Positions 1-7,065 of a DNA stretch of 22,721 nt are shown piece by piece; position 1 is the first letter of the stretch; each line of letters begins with the position of its first letter. The stretch spans positions 1-22,721 of the forward strand of contig CABVBU010000042.1 in assembly GCA_902496665.1 (NCBI GenBank), written 5' to 3'. The position numbers and the translations under genes are program-made. The notes beneath the pieces are model-generated. The model ran no database searches and was not told where the DNA came from. It worked only from the letters and a program-made list of their open reading frames with translations. Origin of the DNA: an uncultured Clostridium sp. Lineage in GTDB: Bacteria > Bacillota > Clostridia > Lachnospirales > Lachnospiraceae.

Positions 1-71
1 GCAGATATGGTTCATCGGTAGAACGCTAGCTTCCCAAGCTGGAAAGGCGGGTTCGATTCCCGTTATCTGCT
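1..71 (+). tRNA. tRNA-Gly (anticodon CCC)
   Basis: The sequence folds as a complete cloverleaf. The 7-bp acceptor stem pairs GCAGATA at the first bases with TATCTGC at 64-70. The anticodon stem CTAGC/GCTGG encloses the loop TTCCCAA, so the anticodon is CCC, which reads glycine GGG codons. The T-loop contains the canonical TTCGATT. CCA is not encoded; base 71 is the discriminator. The gene sits at the window edge, so its promoter and any upstream tRNA cluster are not visible. tRNA 3' ends are common integration sites for mobile elements, and the sequence just downstream is non-housekeeping in character. Confidence 0.95.
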
Positions 72-77
72 TCCTTC

Positions 78-112
78 AGGGAATCCTTAGAAATTAAGGA
101 TTCCCTTATTTT
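78..112 (+). terminator. Intrinsic terminator of tRNA-Gly
   Basis: A perfect 12-bp stem (78-89 with 95-106, AGGGAATCCTTA against its complement) has a 5-nt loop GAAAT and is followed by TTATTTTA. It starts 7 nt after the tRNA and clearly serves it. Confidence 0.85.
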
Positions 113-185
113 ATACGGGTTTGCTGGATTTCTGGAACAAACTTATCCTTTCAAATAAGAGGGTAAAAGTGCATATTTCCGGGGA

Positions 186-209
186 AAGTATCACACGAAG
201 TATCACACG
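186..209 (+). repeat. Tandem 12-bp direct repeat AAGTATCACACG x2
   Basis: Two exact adjacent copies of AAGTATCACACG lie at 186-197 and 198-209, about 115 bp after the tRNA-Gly gene. One reading frame through them (up to TAA at 227) encodes a VSHEVSH-like peptide but is closed by a stop at 164, so at most a tiny gene remnant is present. The repeat could be a recombinase or protein binding site, or the 3' scar of an integrase once inserted at the tRNA. Neither can be decided from the sequence. Confidence 0.6.
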
Positions 210-262
210 GGAAAACTGATTTCGTGTAATCCTACTGATAGCGATATAGTGAGGCGATTACA

Positions 263-412
263 ATGAAGGAAATGGAAAGAAAATTTGAACTGACAAAAGA
301 GCAGATTGAATTTTTAAAGAAAATGTATCCGGGTAATCTGCTTGTGCAGCGAGTGCTTGGTGCTGAAAACAATGGTTATTTATCAGAAGTGGTTAAGCTC
401 CTGAAAAAATGA
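263..412 (+). CDS. Small orphan protein, 49 aa
   Basis: An open frame of 49 codons starts at ATG 263 and ends at TGA 410-412. A GAGG sequence at 251-254 gives a modest ribosome binding site 8 nt upstream. The product is charged and predicted helical: a Lys/Glu-rich N-terminus, a central segment FLKKMYPGNLLVQRVLG, and a C-terminal SEVVKLLKK. I do not recognise the family. There is no signal peptide or membrane segment. It stands alone between the tRNA-Gly terminator and a hairpin at 486-518. Its position after a tRNA gene would fit a leftover of an integrated element, but this is inference. It may also be non-coding; confidence rests on the length, the start context and the balanced amino-acid composition only. 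Confidence 0.45.
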   Translation: MKEMERKFELTKEQIEFLKKMYPGNLLVQRVLGAENNGYLSEVVKLLKK

Positions 413-485
413 GAAAGCATTCCAATAGAAAAAAATTCAATAATGACCCATAGATGAAATTGCTGTGCAAAGTAAACATTGAAAC

Positions 486-518
486 TGCCGGATTCTTCGA
501 AAAAAAGAAGATCCGGCA
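486..518. terminator. Hairpin between convergent small genes
   Basis: TGCCGGAT (486-493) pairs with ATCCGGCA (511-518), and CTTC (495-498) with GAAG (507-510), across a one-base bulge. The flanking T-runs are short (ATTTCGCTGTTT on the plus side), so termination efficiency is uncertain. It lies between the rightward 49-aa ORF and the leftward cysteine-rich gene and could serve both. Confidence 0.55.
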
Positions 519-578
519 ATTTCGCTGTTTACAGACCGATTTTATTAAATGATGCCATGGAGAACAATAGAAAATTGC

Positions 579-986
579 CTATCGTGCACTGATAAAACTT
601 CCGCATGACGCTCCTGGAATCATGGAAACATTCCCGGATGTCAGGCAGTTCCCGCCAGTGCAGGAATTTAAACCGCAGTTTGTTCCGGAAGAGCAGCTGC
701 CTCCATTGAAGCCGTTTGCGCAGCTGGTACCGCAATTATTTCCAGTCCTCCAACTTGGATATCCCTTTCCAGATAACGTATAGAGACCAATAGCATTTCC
801 ATTGGAAATCACGCATCCGCCCTGCGTCCGAACCATAGAAATGGCGTTGGTGCCAGTTGTGTATCCACAGTTGTTTCCCGGACGGAAGCCGGTCTGGCAA
901 GAGCGGGACGCAGCGAAGGACGCGAAAGGCATTGCGAGTGTCATCATGGCGGAAACTGCGAGAGCAGTCATTATCTGTTTTTTCAT
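579..986 (-). CDS. Secreted cysteine-rich small protein, 135 aa
   Basis: The protein begins with a classic Sec signal peptide: MKKQ, then a hydrophobic core around residues 8-21, and a signal peptidase site near SFA-A at residues 23-26. The mature ~110 residues are rich in Gly, Asn, Ser and Thr and contain ten cysteines (residues 30, 40, 58, 85, 89, 98, 104, 109, 114, 128). Several occur in a GNNCG or TNCG context, and two stretches look like internal repeats (RPGNNCGYTTG and RTGNNCGTSC). No LPXTG, lipobox or membrane anchor is present, so release outside the cell and disulfide cross-linking are inferred. The start at 986 is supported by AGGAGG about 8 nt upstream. The gene is monocistronic and leftward. 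I do not recognise the family. No peptide-maturation or export genes lie beside it, so a RiPP precursor is not supported. Confidence 0.75.
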   Translation of the reverse strand: MKKQIMTALAVSAMMTLAMPFASFAASRSCQTGFRPGNNCGYTTGTNAISMVRTQGGCVISNGNAIGLYTLSGKGYPSWRTGNNCGTSCANGFNGGSCSSGTNCGLNSCTGGNCLTSGNVSMIPGASCGSFISAR

Positions 987-1006
987 GGTAAAACCTCCTG
1001 TTATGT

Positions 1007-1041
1007 AAAAATGTTACAAAAATGTTACAAGAAAGATTCTA
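1007..1041 (-). promoter_or_regulatory. Promoter/operator of the cysteine-rich gene
   Basis: On the minus strand, TGGTAGAAT (TAGAAT at 1036-1041) is an extended -10 element without a good -35 box. Immediately downstream on that strand, two exact adjacent 11-bp repeats (AAAAATGTTAC on the plus strand at 1007-1017 and 1018-1028) read TTGTAACA-like on the coding strand. Tandem repeats with an 11-bp period are the usual layout for OmpR/PhoB-type response regulators binding one face of DNA. Their position over the likely start site suggests control of this gene, probably repression. The regulator is unknown. Confidence 0.5.
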
Positions 1042-1121
1042 CCATAAAATTCCGCGCATAGAACTGGGAATGAATGGCAATATATTTTGCGATAAGAGCC
1101 GTATGATGAGAGGCAAAGCGC

Positions 1122-1913
1122 TTATTTCGCAGCAAGTGCCTCCCGATCTTTTTTAATCAGCTTCCTCATCGCCTCCACCGCTGTAACAACAGCGGCTTCC
1201 GTATCATAGACCTGCGGATCCTCAAGTCCTAATTCCCGCCTTGTCTGGTTCGCGATCACGAGCATCACAGAGCCGGTGCGGACTTTGCGGACGCTGCCGA
1301 CGATGAAGAGGGCAGCGGACTCCATCTCGGAGGCGAGGGCACCACAGGCGATCCAGGCCTTCCATTTGGAGTTTAATTCATCGGCCACCGGCATGGATTC
1401 CGGAGAGTGCTGGCCATAGAAGTTGTCCTTGCACTGGACGACACCGAGGTGGTGGCGGTAGCCGAGTCCCTCGGAAGCTTCCTTTAACGCTGCAACAACA
1501 TCGAAATCCGGAACTGCCGGATACTCAATGGGCGCATATTCCTTTGTGGTCCCCTCAAAGCGGATCGCGCCGGTGGCGATCACGAGATCTCCGCCAAAAA
1601 CGTCCTTCTGCATGCCGCCGGATGTCCCAACACGGATGAAGGTGTCCGCACCGCAGTGGATCAGCTCTTCGACCGCAATGGAGGCGGACGGACCGCCGAT
1701 TCCGGTGGAGACAACGCTGACTTTTTCTCCGTCGAGATAGCCGGTGTAGGTGGTGTATTCCCGGTTCTGGGCGATCTTTACCGGATTGTCGAAATGCTTT
1801 GCAATCTTTTCACAGCGTCCGGGATCGCCCGGCAGGATCACGTAGCGTCCCACATCTCCGGAGCCGACGCCGATATGGTATTCTTTTCCCTTTGTATAGA
1901 CAAGTTTACTCAT
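1122..1913 (-). CDS. udp: Uridine phosphorylase
   Basis: This enzyme reversibly cleaves uridine with phosphate to uracil and ribose-1-phosphate in cytoplasmic pyrimidine salvage. The 263-aa protein is the usual length for the hexameric nucleoside phosphorylase family (PNP_UDP_1). Visible signatures are the phosphate loop ILPGDPGRCEKIA near residues 27-39, the TGIGGPS segment, IRVGTSGG near residues 92-100 (phosphate and ribose binding), and SEMESAALF near residues 195-203, with the Met-Glu that holds the ribose hydroxyls. A FYGQHSP segment takes the place of the FYPGQER uracil-specificity loop of the E. coli enzyme; Gln is retained and Arg is not. Uridine specificity is therefore likely but not certain. 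GAGGAGG precedes the ATG at 1913. It is transcribed away from carAB, so salvage and de novo pyrimidine genes sit back to back. Confidence 0.9.
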   Translation of the reverse strand: MSKLVYTKGKEYHIGVGSGDVGRYVILPGDPGRCEKIAKHFDNPVKIAQNREYTTYTGYLDGEKVSVVSTGIGGPSASIAVEELIHCGADTFIRVGTSGGMQKDVFGGDLVIATGAIRFEGTTKEYAPIEYPAVPDFDVVAALKEASEGLGYRHHLGVVQCKDNFYGQHSPESMPVADELNSKWKAWIACGALASEMESAALFIVGSVRKVRTGSVMLVIANQTRRELGLEDPQVYDTEAAVVTAVEAMRKLIKKDREALAAK

Positions 1914-2038
1914 AAGCTGCCTCCTCGCATAAGAAGTTTATAAGCAGGAAAAAATCATTCACAGCCGATTTCCAGAACAAGAAAGGCGCCTTCTGTCTGT
2001 GTCAGGGCTGTTTTCAAATCGTTCCTTTATTAATATTC

Positions 2039-2067
2039 ATTTTACCATTTTTCCTCAATAGAGACAA
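2039..2067 (-). promoter_or_regulatory. Promoter of uridine phosphorylase gene
   Basis: Read on the minus strand, TTGTCT (2062-2067) is followed by exactly 17 bp and then TAAAAT (2039-2044), a good sigma-A promoter. Transcription would start near 2032 and give a ~118-nt leader. In that leader ACAGCC (from 2011) can pair with GGCTGT (to 1961) around an inner palindrome AGGCGCCT, with a T-run about 6 nt later. This is a possible but imperfect attenuator. The ~255 bp between this promoter and that of carA hold nothing I can identify. Confidence 0.7.
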
Positions 2068-2324
2068 CTCTTTATAACATCTGAACAGATACTTCCAACA
2101 GAAAATAAATCCACTATCAGAAGTCAGAAAAGTACCAGATACCGGTCGCTGATATTTATCCGGAAGAAAGACATCACGAAAAATACAGAATATATTTTTG
2201 CTTCTCGGCAAGAAATACGCCAATCAGTCGAGTTAACATAATTCAAAATTTCACTCCCAGACAACACTGGTTAGCCCGTCATAACTTTCACAAACAATTT
2301 CTTGAAAAATTTCAAAAAAACCAG

Positions 2325-2353
2325 TTGAAAAATCTCTCACCGCATGATAGAAT
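2325..2353 (+). promoter_or_regulatory. Promoter of carAB
   Basis: TTGAAA (2325-2330), a 17-bp spacer and TAGAAT (2348-2353) form a near-consensus sigma-A promoter. The start would be near 2360, leaving a ~70-nt leader before carA. That leader is too short and too unstructured for the PyrR-type terminator/antiterminator common on Firmicute pyr operons; I see no such structure. Confidence 0.75.
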
Positions 2354-2429
2354 AGTGAAAATTTGGGCTGAAATAAATTTTCAATCCCAGATAGGAAACG
2401 AACACGAACACATAAGAAAGGGTGGCGTC

Positions 2430-3503
2430 ATGAAAGCATATTTAATACTGGAAGACGGAACCGTGTTTGAAGGAACAAGCATCGGCTCTACCAGGGAAGT
2501 AATCAGTGAAATTGTTTTTAACACATCCATGACCGGTTATTTAGAAGTCCTTACCGATCCGTCCTATGCGGGACAGGCAGTGGTAATGACTTATCCGTTA
2601 ATTGGTAATTACGGTATTTGTAAAGAAGATATGGAGTCCGGACAGGCGTGGCCGGATGGTTATATTGTCAGAGAATTATCTAGGATCCCCAGTAATTTCA
2701 GAAGTGGGGACACGATTCAGCATTTCTTAGAAGAACAGGATATTCCAGGTATCAGTGGTATCGATACAAGAGCCCTCACAAAGATTTTAAGAGAAAAAGG
2801 AACCATGAACGGCATGATCACAACGAACGGATCTTTTGATCTGGAAGAAGTGAAAGAGCGGATCAGGGCTTATCAGGTAACAGGCGTTGTATTAAAGACA
2901 ACCACAAAGGAAAAATACGTTCTCCCGGGTACAGGAAAGAAAGTTGCACTCATGGACTTTGGCGCAAAGAAGAATATTGCCAGAGAATTAAATAAGAGAG
3001 GCTGCGAAGTGACCGTATATCCGGCAGATACCCCGGCTGAGGAAGTATTAAAGACAAACCCGGATGGGATCATGCTTTCCAACGGCCCTGGAGATCCGGC
3101 AGAGAACACGGAGATCATCAAAGAAGTCAGAAAGTTTTATGAATCCGATGTTCCGGTTTTCGCCATTTGTCTCGGACATCAGCTCATGGCTCTTGCCACA
3201 GGCGCAAATACATATAAGTTGAAATATGGCCACCGCGGCGGAAATCACCCGGTAAAAGACCTTGAGACAGGCCGCGTCTACATTTCCTCTCAGAACCACG
3301 GATACGCGGTAGACGAGCACAGCATGAATCCTGAGGTTGCCGTTCCGGCGTTCGTGAACGTGAACGATAAGACGAACGAGGGATTAAAGTACGTGGGCAA
3401 GAATATCTTCACCGTCCAGTACCACCCGGAAGCATGCCCGGGACCGCAGGATTCCGGATATCTGTTTGACCGCTTTTTACGCATGATGGAGGAGGAAAGA
3501 TAA
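2430..3503 (+). CDS. carA: Carbamoyl phosphate synthase small subunit
   Basis: CarA is the glutaminase subunit. It hydrolyses glutamine and passes ammonia through a tunnel to CarB for carbamoyl phosphate, the precursor of pyrimidines and arginine. The 357-aa protein has the N-terminal CPSase small-chain domain (about residues 1-145, starting KAYLILEDGTVFEGTS) and a C-terminal class I amidotransferase domain. The triad is visible: Cys247 in the CLGHQ elbow, and His332 and Glu334 in QYHPEACPG. LSNGPGDP precedes the active cysteine. The frame is open further upstream, but ATG 2430 is chosen because AAAGGGTGG lies just before it, and upstream codons would overlap the promoter. The TAA stop shares one base with the carB start, which indicates translational coupling of the heterodimer subunits. 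Confidence 0.96.
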   Translation: MKAYLILEDGTVFEGTSIGSTREVISEIVFNTSMTGYLEVLTDPSYAGQAVVMTYPLIGNYGICKEDMESGQAWPDGYIVRELSRIPSNFRSGDTIQHFLEEQDIPGISGIDTRALTKILREKGTMNGMITTNGSFDLEEVKERIRAYQVTGVVLKTTTKEKYVLPGTGKKVALMDFGAKKNIARELNKRGCEVTVYPADTPAEEVLKTNPDGIMLSNGPGDPAENTEIIKEVRKFYESDVPVFAICLGHQLMALATGANTYKLKYGHRGGNHPVKDLETGRVYISSQNHGYAVDEHSMNPEVAVPAFVNVNDKTNEGLKYVGKNIFTVQYHPEACPGPQDSGYLFDRFLRMMEEER

Positions 3504-6500
3504 TGCCTAAGAATCCAGAGATCAAGAAAGTACTTGTAATCGGTTCCGGTCCGATCGTTATCGGCCAGGCCGCAGAATTTGACTACGCGGGAACACAGGC
3601 CTGCCGTTCCTTAAAGGAAGAGGGCATCGAGGTCGTTCTCTTAAACTCCAACCCGGCAACGATCATGACGGATAAGGATATCGCGGACCGGGTATATATC
3701 GAGCCGCTGACAACCGAAGTCGTTGAGCAGTTGATTAAGAAAGAAAAACCGGACAGTGTCCTCCCGACCCTTGGCGGCCAGGCCGGCTTAAACCTTGCGA
3801 TGGAACTGGAAGAGGCAGGTATCTTAAAGGCAAACAACGTGCGCCTCATCGGTACCACAGCCCTTACGATCAAAAAAGCCGAAGACCGTGAAATGTTCAA
3901 GGAGACGATGGAAAAGATCGGCGAACCGGTTGCTCCGTCTGAGATCGTTGAGGATGTGAACACAGGTCTTGCTGTTGCAAAAGAGATCGGTTATCCGGTC
4001 GTTCTCCGTCCGGCCTATACCCTTGGCGGTTCCGGCGGCGGTATTGCCTATAATGAGGAGCAGTGTGCAGAGATCCTGGAGAACGGACTCCGTTTATCCC
4101 GTGTGGGCCAGGTCCTTGTAGAGCGCTGTATCGCGGGCTGGAAAGAGATCGAGTACGAGGTTATGCGTGACGGCGCAGGCAATGTGATCACCGTCTGCAA
4201 CATGGAGAATATTGACCCTGTGGGCGTACATACCGGTGACAGTATCGTTGTTGCCCCGTCCCAGACATTAGGAGATAAAGAGTACCAGATGCTCCGTACC
4301 TCCGCATTAAAGATCATCACAGAGCTCGGTATCACCGGTGGCTGCAACGTACAGTACGCACTTCATCCGGAGAGCTTCGAGTACTGTGTAATTGAGGTAA
4401 ACCCGCGTGTAAGCCGTTCCTCCGCCCTTGCGTCTAAGGCGACAGGATATCCGATCGCGAAGGTTGCCGCGAAGATCGCCCTCGGCTACACCCTTGATGA
4501 GATCAAGAATGCTGTTACAAAGAAGACCTACGCAAGCTTCGAGCCGATGCTTGACTATGTGGTAGTCAAGATGCCGAGACTTCCCTTTGATAAATTCATC
4601 AATGCGAGCCACAAGTTAGGAACCCAGATGAAAGCGACCGGTGAGGTCATGAGTATCTGCACAAGCTTTGAGGGCGGCTTAATGAAAGCGATCCGCTCTC
4701 TGGAGCAGCATGTGGACTCCTTGATGTCTTACGACTACAGCGGACTCACAGATGAACAGTTAAAAGAGCAGCTTCACAACGTGGATGACCGCCGGATCTG
4801 GGTCATTGCGGAGGCACTCCGCCGTGGCTTCGATTACGAGCTGATCCACGATATCACGAAGATCGATATCTGGTTCATCGATAAGTTAATGATCCTCGTT
4901 GAGATGGAGAATGCCTTAAAGAAGGCCGGGAAGAACCTCGACGCTGATCTTTTAAAGGAAGCAAAGCGCATCGAATTCCCGGATAATGTGATCGCAAGAC
5001 TCACAGGTCTCACGGAAAACGAGATCAAGGAGATGCGTCATGCAAACGGCATCCGTGCTGCCTTCAAGATGGTAGATACCTGCGCGGCCGAGTTTGCAGC
5101 CGAAACTCCATACTATTACTCCTGCTTCGGAAGTGAGAATGAGGCGGAGGGAGAGACTGAGAAGAAGAAGGTTCTCGTTCTCGGCTCCGGACCGATCCGT
5201 ATCGGTCAGGGTATCGAGTTCGACTTCTGCTCTGTTCACAGCACATGGGCCTTCGAGAAAGAGGGCTTTGAGACCGTCATCGTCAACAATAACCCGGAGA
5301 CTGTCAGCACAGACTTCGATATCGCTGATAAGCTGTATTTCGAACCGCTGACTCCGGAGGATGTGGAGAGCATCGTTGATATTGAGAAACCGGACGGAGC
5401 AGTTGTCCAGTTCGGTGGACAGACAGCCATCAAGCTCACTGAGGCTCTGATGAAGATGGGAGTCCCGATTCTGGGAACCGCAGCCGAGGATGTTGACGCC
5501 GCTGAGGACAGAGAACTCTTCGATGAGATTCTGGAGCAGTGCCAGATCCCGAGAGCAAAGGGACAGACTGTATTTACAGCGGAAGAGGCAAAAAAGGCAG
5601 CAAACGAGTTAGGCTATCCGGTACTCGTTCGTCCGTCCTACGTTCTTGGCGGACAGGGTATGCAGATTGCGATCTGCGATGAGGATATCGATGAATTCAT
5701 CGGCATCATCAACCGGATCGCTCAGGAGCATCCGATCTTAGTTGATAAGTATATTATGGGTAAGGAGATCGAGGTCGATGCGATCTGCGACGGTACCGAT
5801 ATCCTGATCCCGGGTATCATGGAGCATATCGAGCGTACCGGTATCCACTCCGGAGACAGTATCTCCGTATATCCGGCAAAGAGCATCACCGAGGACAACA
5901 AGAAGACGATCGTGGAATACACGGAGAAGCTCGCAAGAGCACTCCATGTAAAGGGAATGATCAACATCCAGTTTATTGTAAATGATGAAGGTGTATTTAT
6001 CATCGAGGTCAACCCGCGTTCCTCCAGAACCGTTCCATATATCAGCAAGGTAACCGGAATCCCGATCGTACCGCTTGCAACACAGATCATCTGTGGTCAC
6101 ACGATCCGGGAACTCGGCTATACACCGGGACTCCAGAAAGAGGCAGATTACTACGCAGTGAAGATGCCGGTATTCTCCTTCGAGAAGATCCGCGGAGCTG
6201 ATATCAGCCTTGGACCGGAGATGAAATCCACAGGTGAATGCCTCGGTATTGCAAAGACCTTCAACGAAGCCCTTTACAAGGCCTTCCAGGGCGCCGGTAT
6301 CAAGCTTCCGAAGTATAAGAACATGGTCATGACCGTCCGCGATTCCGATAAGGAAGAGATGCTCGACATCGCTGCGAGATTCAAGGCACAGGGTTACCGT
6401 ATCTTCTGTACCGCAGGAACCGCAAAGTATTTCAATGAGCACGGCGTAAAGGTCATTCCGGTAAGAAAGATCGAGCAGGAGTCTCCGAACCTTCTTGACC

Positions 6501-6703
6501 TGATCCTTGGACATGAGATCGACCTTGTCATCGATATCCCAGCACAGGGCGCAGAGAGAAGCCATGACGGCTTTATCATCCGCCGGAATGCCATCGAGAC
6601 AGGCGTTACCGTTCTCACTGCAGTCGATACTGCGAGAGCGCTTGTGACAAGTATGGAAAATCGTGCAAAAGAACTTACACTGATCAATATTGCTGAAATC
6701 TGA
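3503..6703 (+). CDS. carB: Carbamoyl phosphate synthase large subunit
   Basis: CarB makes carbamoyl phosphate from bicarbonate, ammonia and two ATP. At 1066 aa it has full family length. It is an internal duplication of two ATP-grasp synthetase halves: residues 1 to ~550 (LVIGSGPIVIGQAAEFD, and RPAYTLGGSGGG near residue 170) and from ~553 (LVLGSGPIRIGQGIEFD, and RPSYVLGGQGM near 710). The first half makes carboxyphosphate and carbamate, and the second phosphorylates carbamate. Residues ~938-1066 are an MGS-like allosteric domain (TAGTAKYF, NLLDLILG, RRNAIETGVTVLTAVDTA), where UMP and ornithine bind in known homologues. GGAGGAAAG inside the end of carA supplies the ribosome binding site. No defects are seen. 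The long antisense frames here are shadows. Confidence 0.97.
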   Translation: MPKNPEIKKVLVIGSGPIVIGQAAEFDYAGTQACRSLKEEGIEVVLLNSNPATIMTDKDIADRVYIEPLTTEVVEQLIKKEKPDSVLPTLGGQAGLNLAMELEEAGILKANNVRLIGTTALTIKKAEDREMFKETMEKIGEPVAPSEIVEDVNTGLAVAKEIGYPVVLRPAYTLGGSGGGIAYNEEQCAEILENGLRLSRVGQVLVERCIAGWKEIEYEVMRDGAGNVITVCNMENIDPVGVHTGDSIVVAPSQTLGDKEYQMLRTSALKIITELGITGGCNVQYALHPESFEYCVIEVNPRVSRSSALASKATGYPIAKVAAKIALGYTLDEIKNAVTKKTYASFEPMLDYVVVKMPRLPFDKFINASHKLGTQMKATGEVMSICTSFEGGLMKAIRSLEQHVDSLMSYDYSGLTDEQLKEQLHNVDDRRIWVIAEALRRGFDYELIHDITKIDIWFIDKLMILVEMENALKKAGKNLDADLLKEAKRIEFPDNVIARLTGLTENEIKEMRHANGIRAAFKMVDTCAAEFAAETPYYYSCFGSENEAEGETEKKKVLVLGSGPIRIGQGIEFDFCSVHSTWAFEKEGFETVIVNNNPETVSTDFDIADKLYFEPLTPEDVESIVDIEKPDGAVVQFGGQTAIKLTEALMKMGVPILGTAAEDVDAAEDRELFDEILEQCQIPRAKGQTVFTAEEAKKAANELGYPVLVRPSYVLGGQGMQIAICDEDIDEFIGIINRIAQEHPILVDKYIMGKEIEVDAICDGTDILIPGIMEHIERTGIHSGDSISVYPAKSITEDNKKTIVEYTEKLARALHVKGMINIQFIVNDEGVFIIEVNPRSSRTVPYISKVTGIPIVPLATQIICGHTIRELGYTPGLQKEADYYAVKMPVFSFEKIRGADISLGPEMKSTGECLGIAKTFNEALYKAFQGAGIKLPKYKNMVMTVRDSDKEEMLDIAARFKAQGYRIFCTAGTAKYFNEHGVKVIPVRKIEQESPNLLDLILGHEIDLVIDIPAQGAERSHDGFIIRRNAIETGVTVLTAVDTARALVTSMENRAKELTLINIAEI

Positions 6704-6720
6704 TATTGGTAAAAGATAGA

Positions 6721-6765
6721 AGAGCAGCCCGTTTCACAATGGAGTGAGATGGGCTGCTCTTTGCG
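6721..6765 (+). terminator. carAB terminator
   Basis: A 17-bp stem (6721-6737 with 6744-6760) includes the perfect AGAGCAGCCC/GGGCTGCTCT base and encloses a 6-nt loop AATGGA. The following T-run is short (CTCTTTGCGTTGT). It lies 18 nt after carB and ends the pyrimidine operon. From 6766 to 6866 nothing else is seen. Confidence 0.8.
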
Positions 6766-6866
6766 TTGTCCCCCAGCAGCGTATGCCGGAAATATATGCC
6801 GGAAATTTGAAAAAGGTGACGCGCTGTGCAAAAAACAAAATATTAACGCTTTATCAAGATAAATAT

Positions 6867-6948
6867 ATGCATTGATAATGTATAAAACATTGGAAAAACT
6901 GCATGAAACGATATAATTATGCATCGGATATTGTATAAAATGCATAAT
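6867..6948 (+). promoter_or_regulatory. Repeated operator-like sites upstream of ABC importer
   Basis: Two similar blocks start with ATGCAT at 6867 and 6919, 52 bp apart (about five helical turns), and both continue to TGTATAAAA. The first contains the near-palindrome AATGTATAAAACATT (6877-6891). The second lies within an inverted repeat, ATTATGCAT (6916-6924) and ATGCATAAT (6940-6948). The sites end 26 bp before the -35 box. TGTAT-AT-rich-ATRCA half-sites resemble ArgR boxes, which often control arginine-family transporters, but this is inference by similarity only. Confidence 0.45.
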
Positions 6949-6973
6949 TCGTAAAAAAAACATAAAAAAGTGC

Positions 6974-7002
6974 TTTACAAAAGAATATTTATACATTATA
7001 AT
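6974..7002 (+). promoter_or_regulatory. Promoter of amino-acid ABC importer operon
   Basis: TTTACA (6974-6979), a 17-bp spacer and a perfect TATAAT (6997-7002) give a strong sigma-A promoter. The start is expected near 7009, with a ~57-nt leader that contains the small palindrome TCACACATGTGAGA and ends in GAGGAGAGGA before the ATG at 7066. Confidence 0.85.
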
Positions 7003-7065
7003 GCGTATCAACATCACACATGTGAGACATGAAAAAAGATAGAAACGAAGAGGAGAGGATCGATT

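Noticed and set aside
2014..2223. 69-aa minus-strand frame upstream of udp
   Set aside because: It covers the udp promoter, lacks a ribosome binding site and shows no recognisable features.
5738..6565. Long antisense open frame (275 aa) inside carB
   Set aside because: It is the complement of a strongly conserved coding region, has no ribosome binding site and gives a composition unlike a real protein.
6394..7017. Minus-strand frame of 207 aa spanning the end of carB and the importer promoter
   Set aside because: It overlaps carB, the carAB terminator and a near-perfect promoter on the other strand. No family features are seen.
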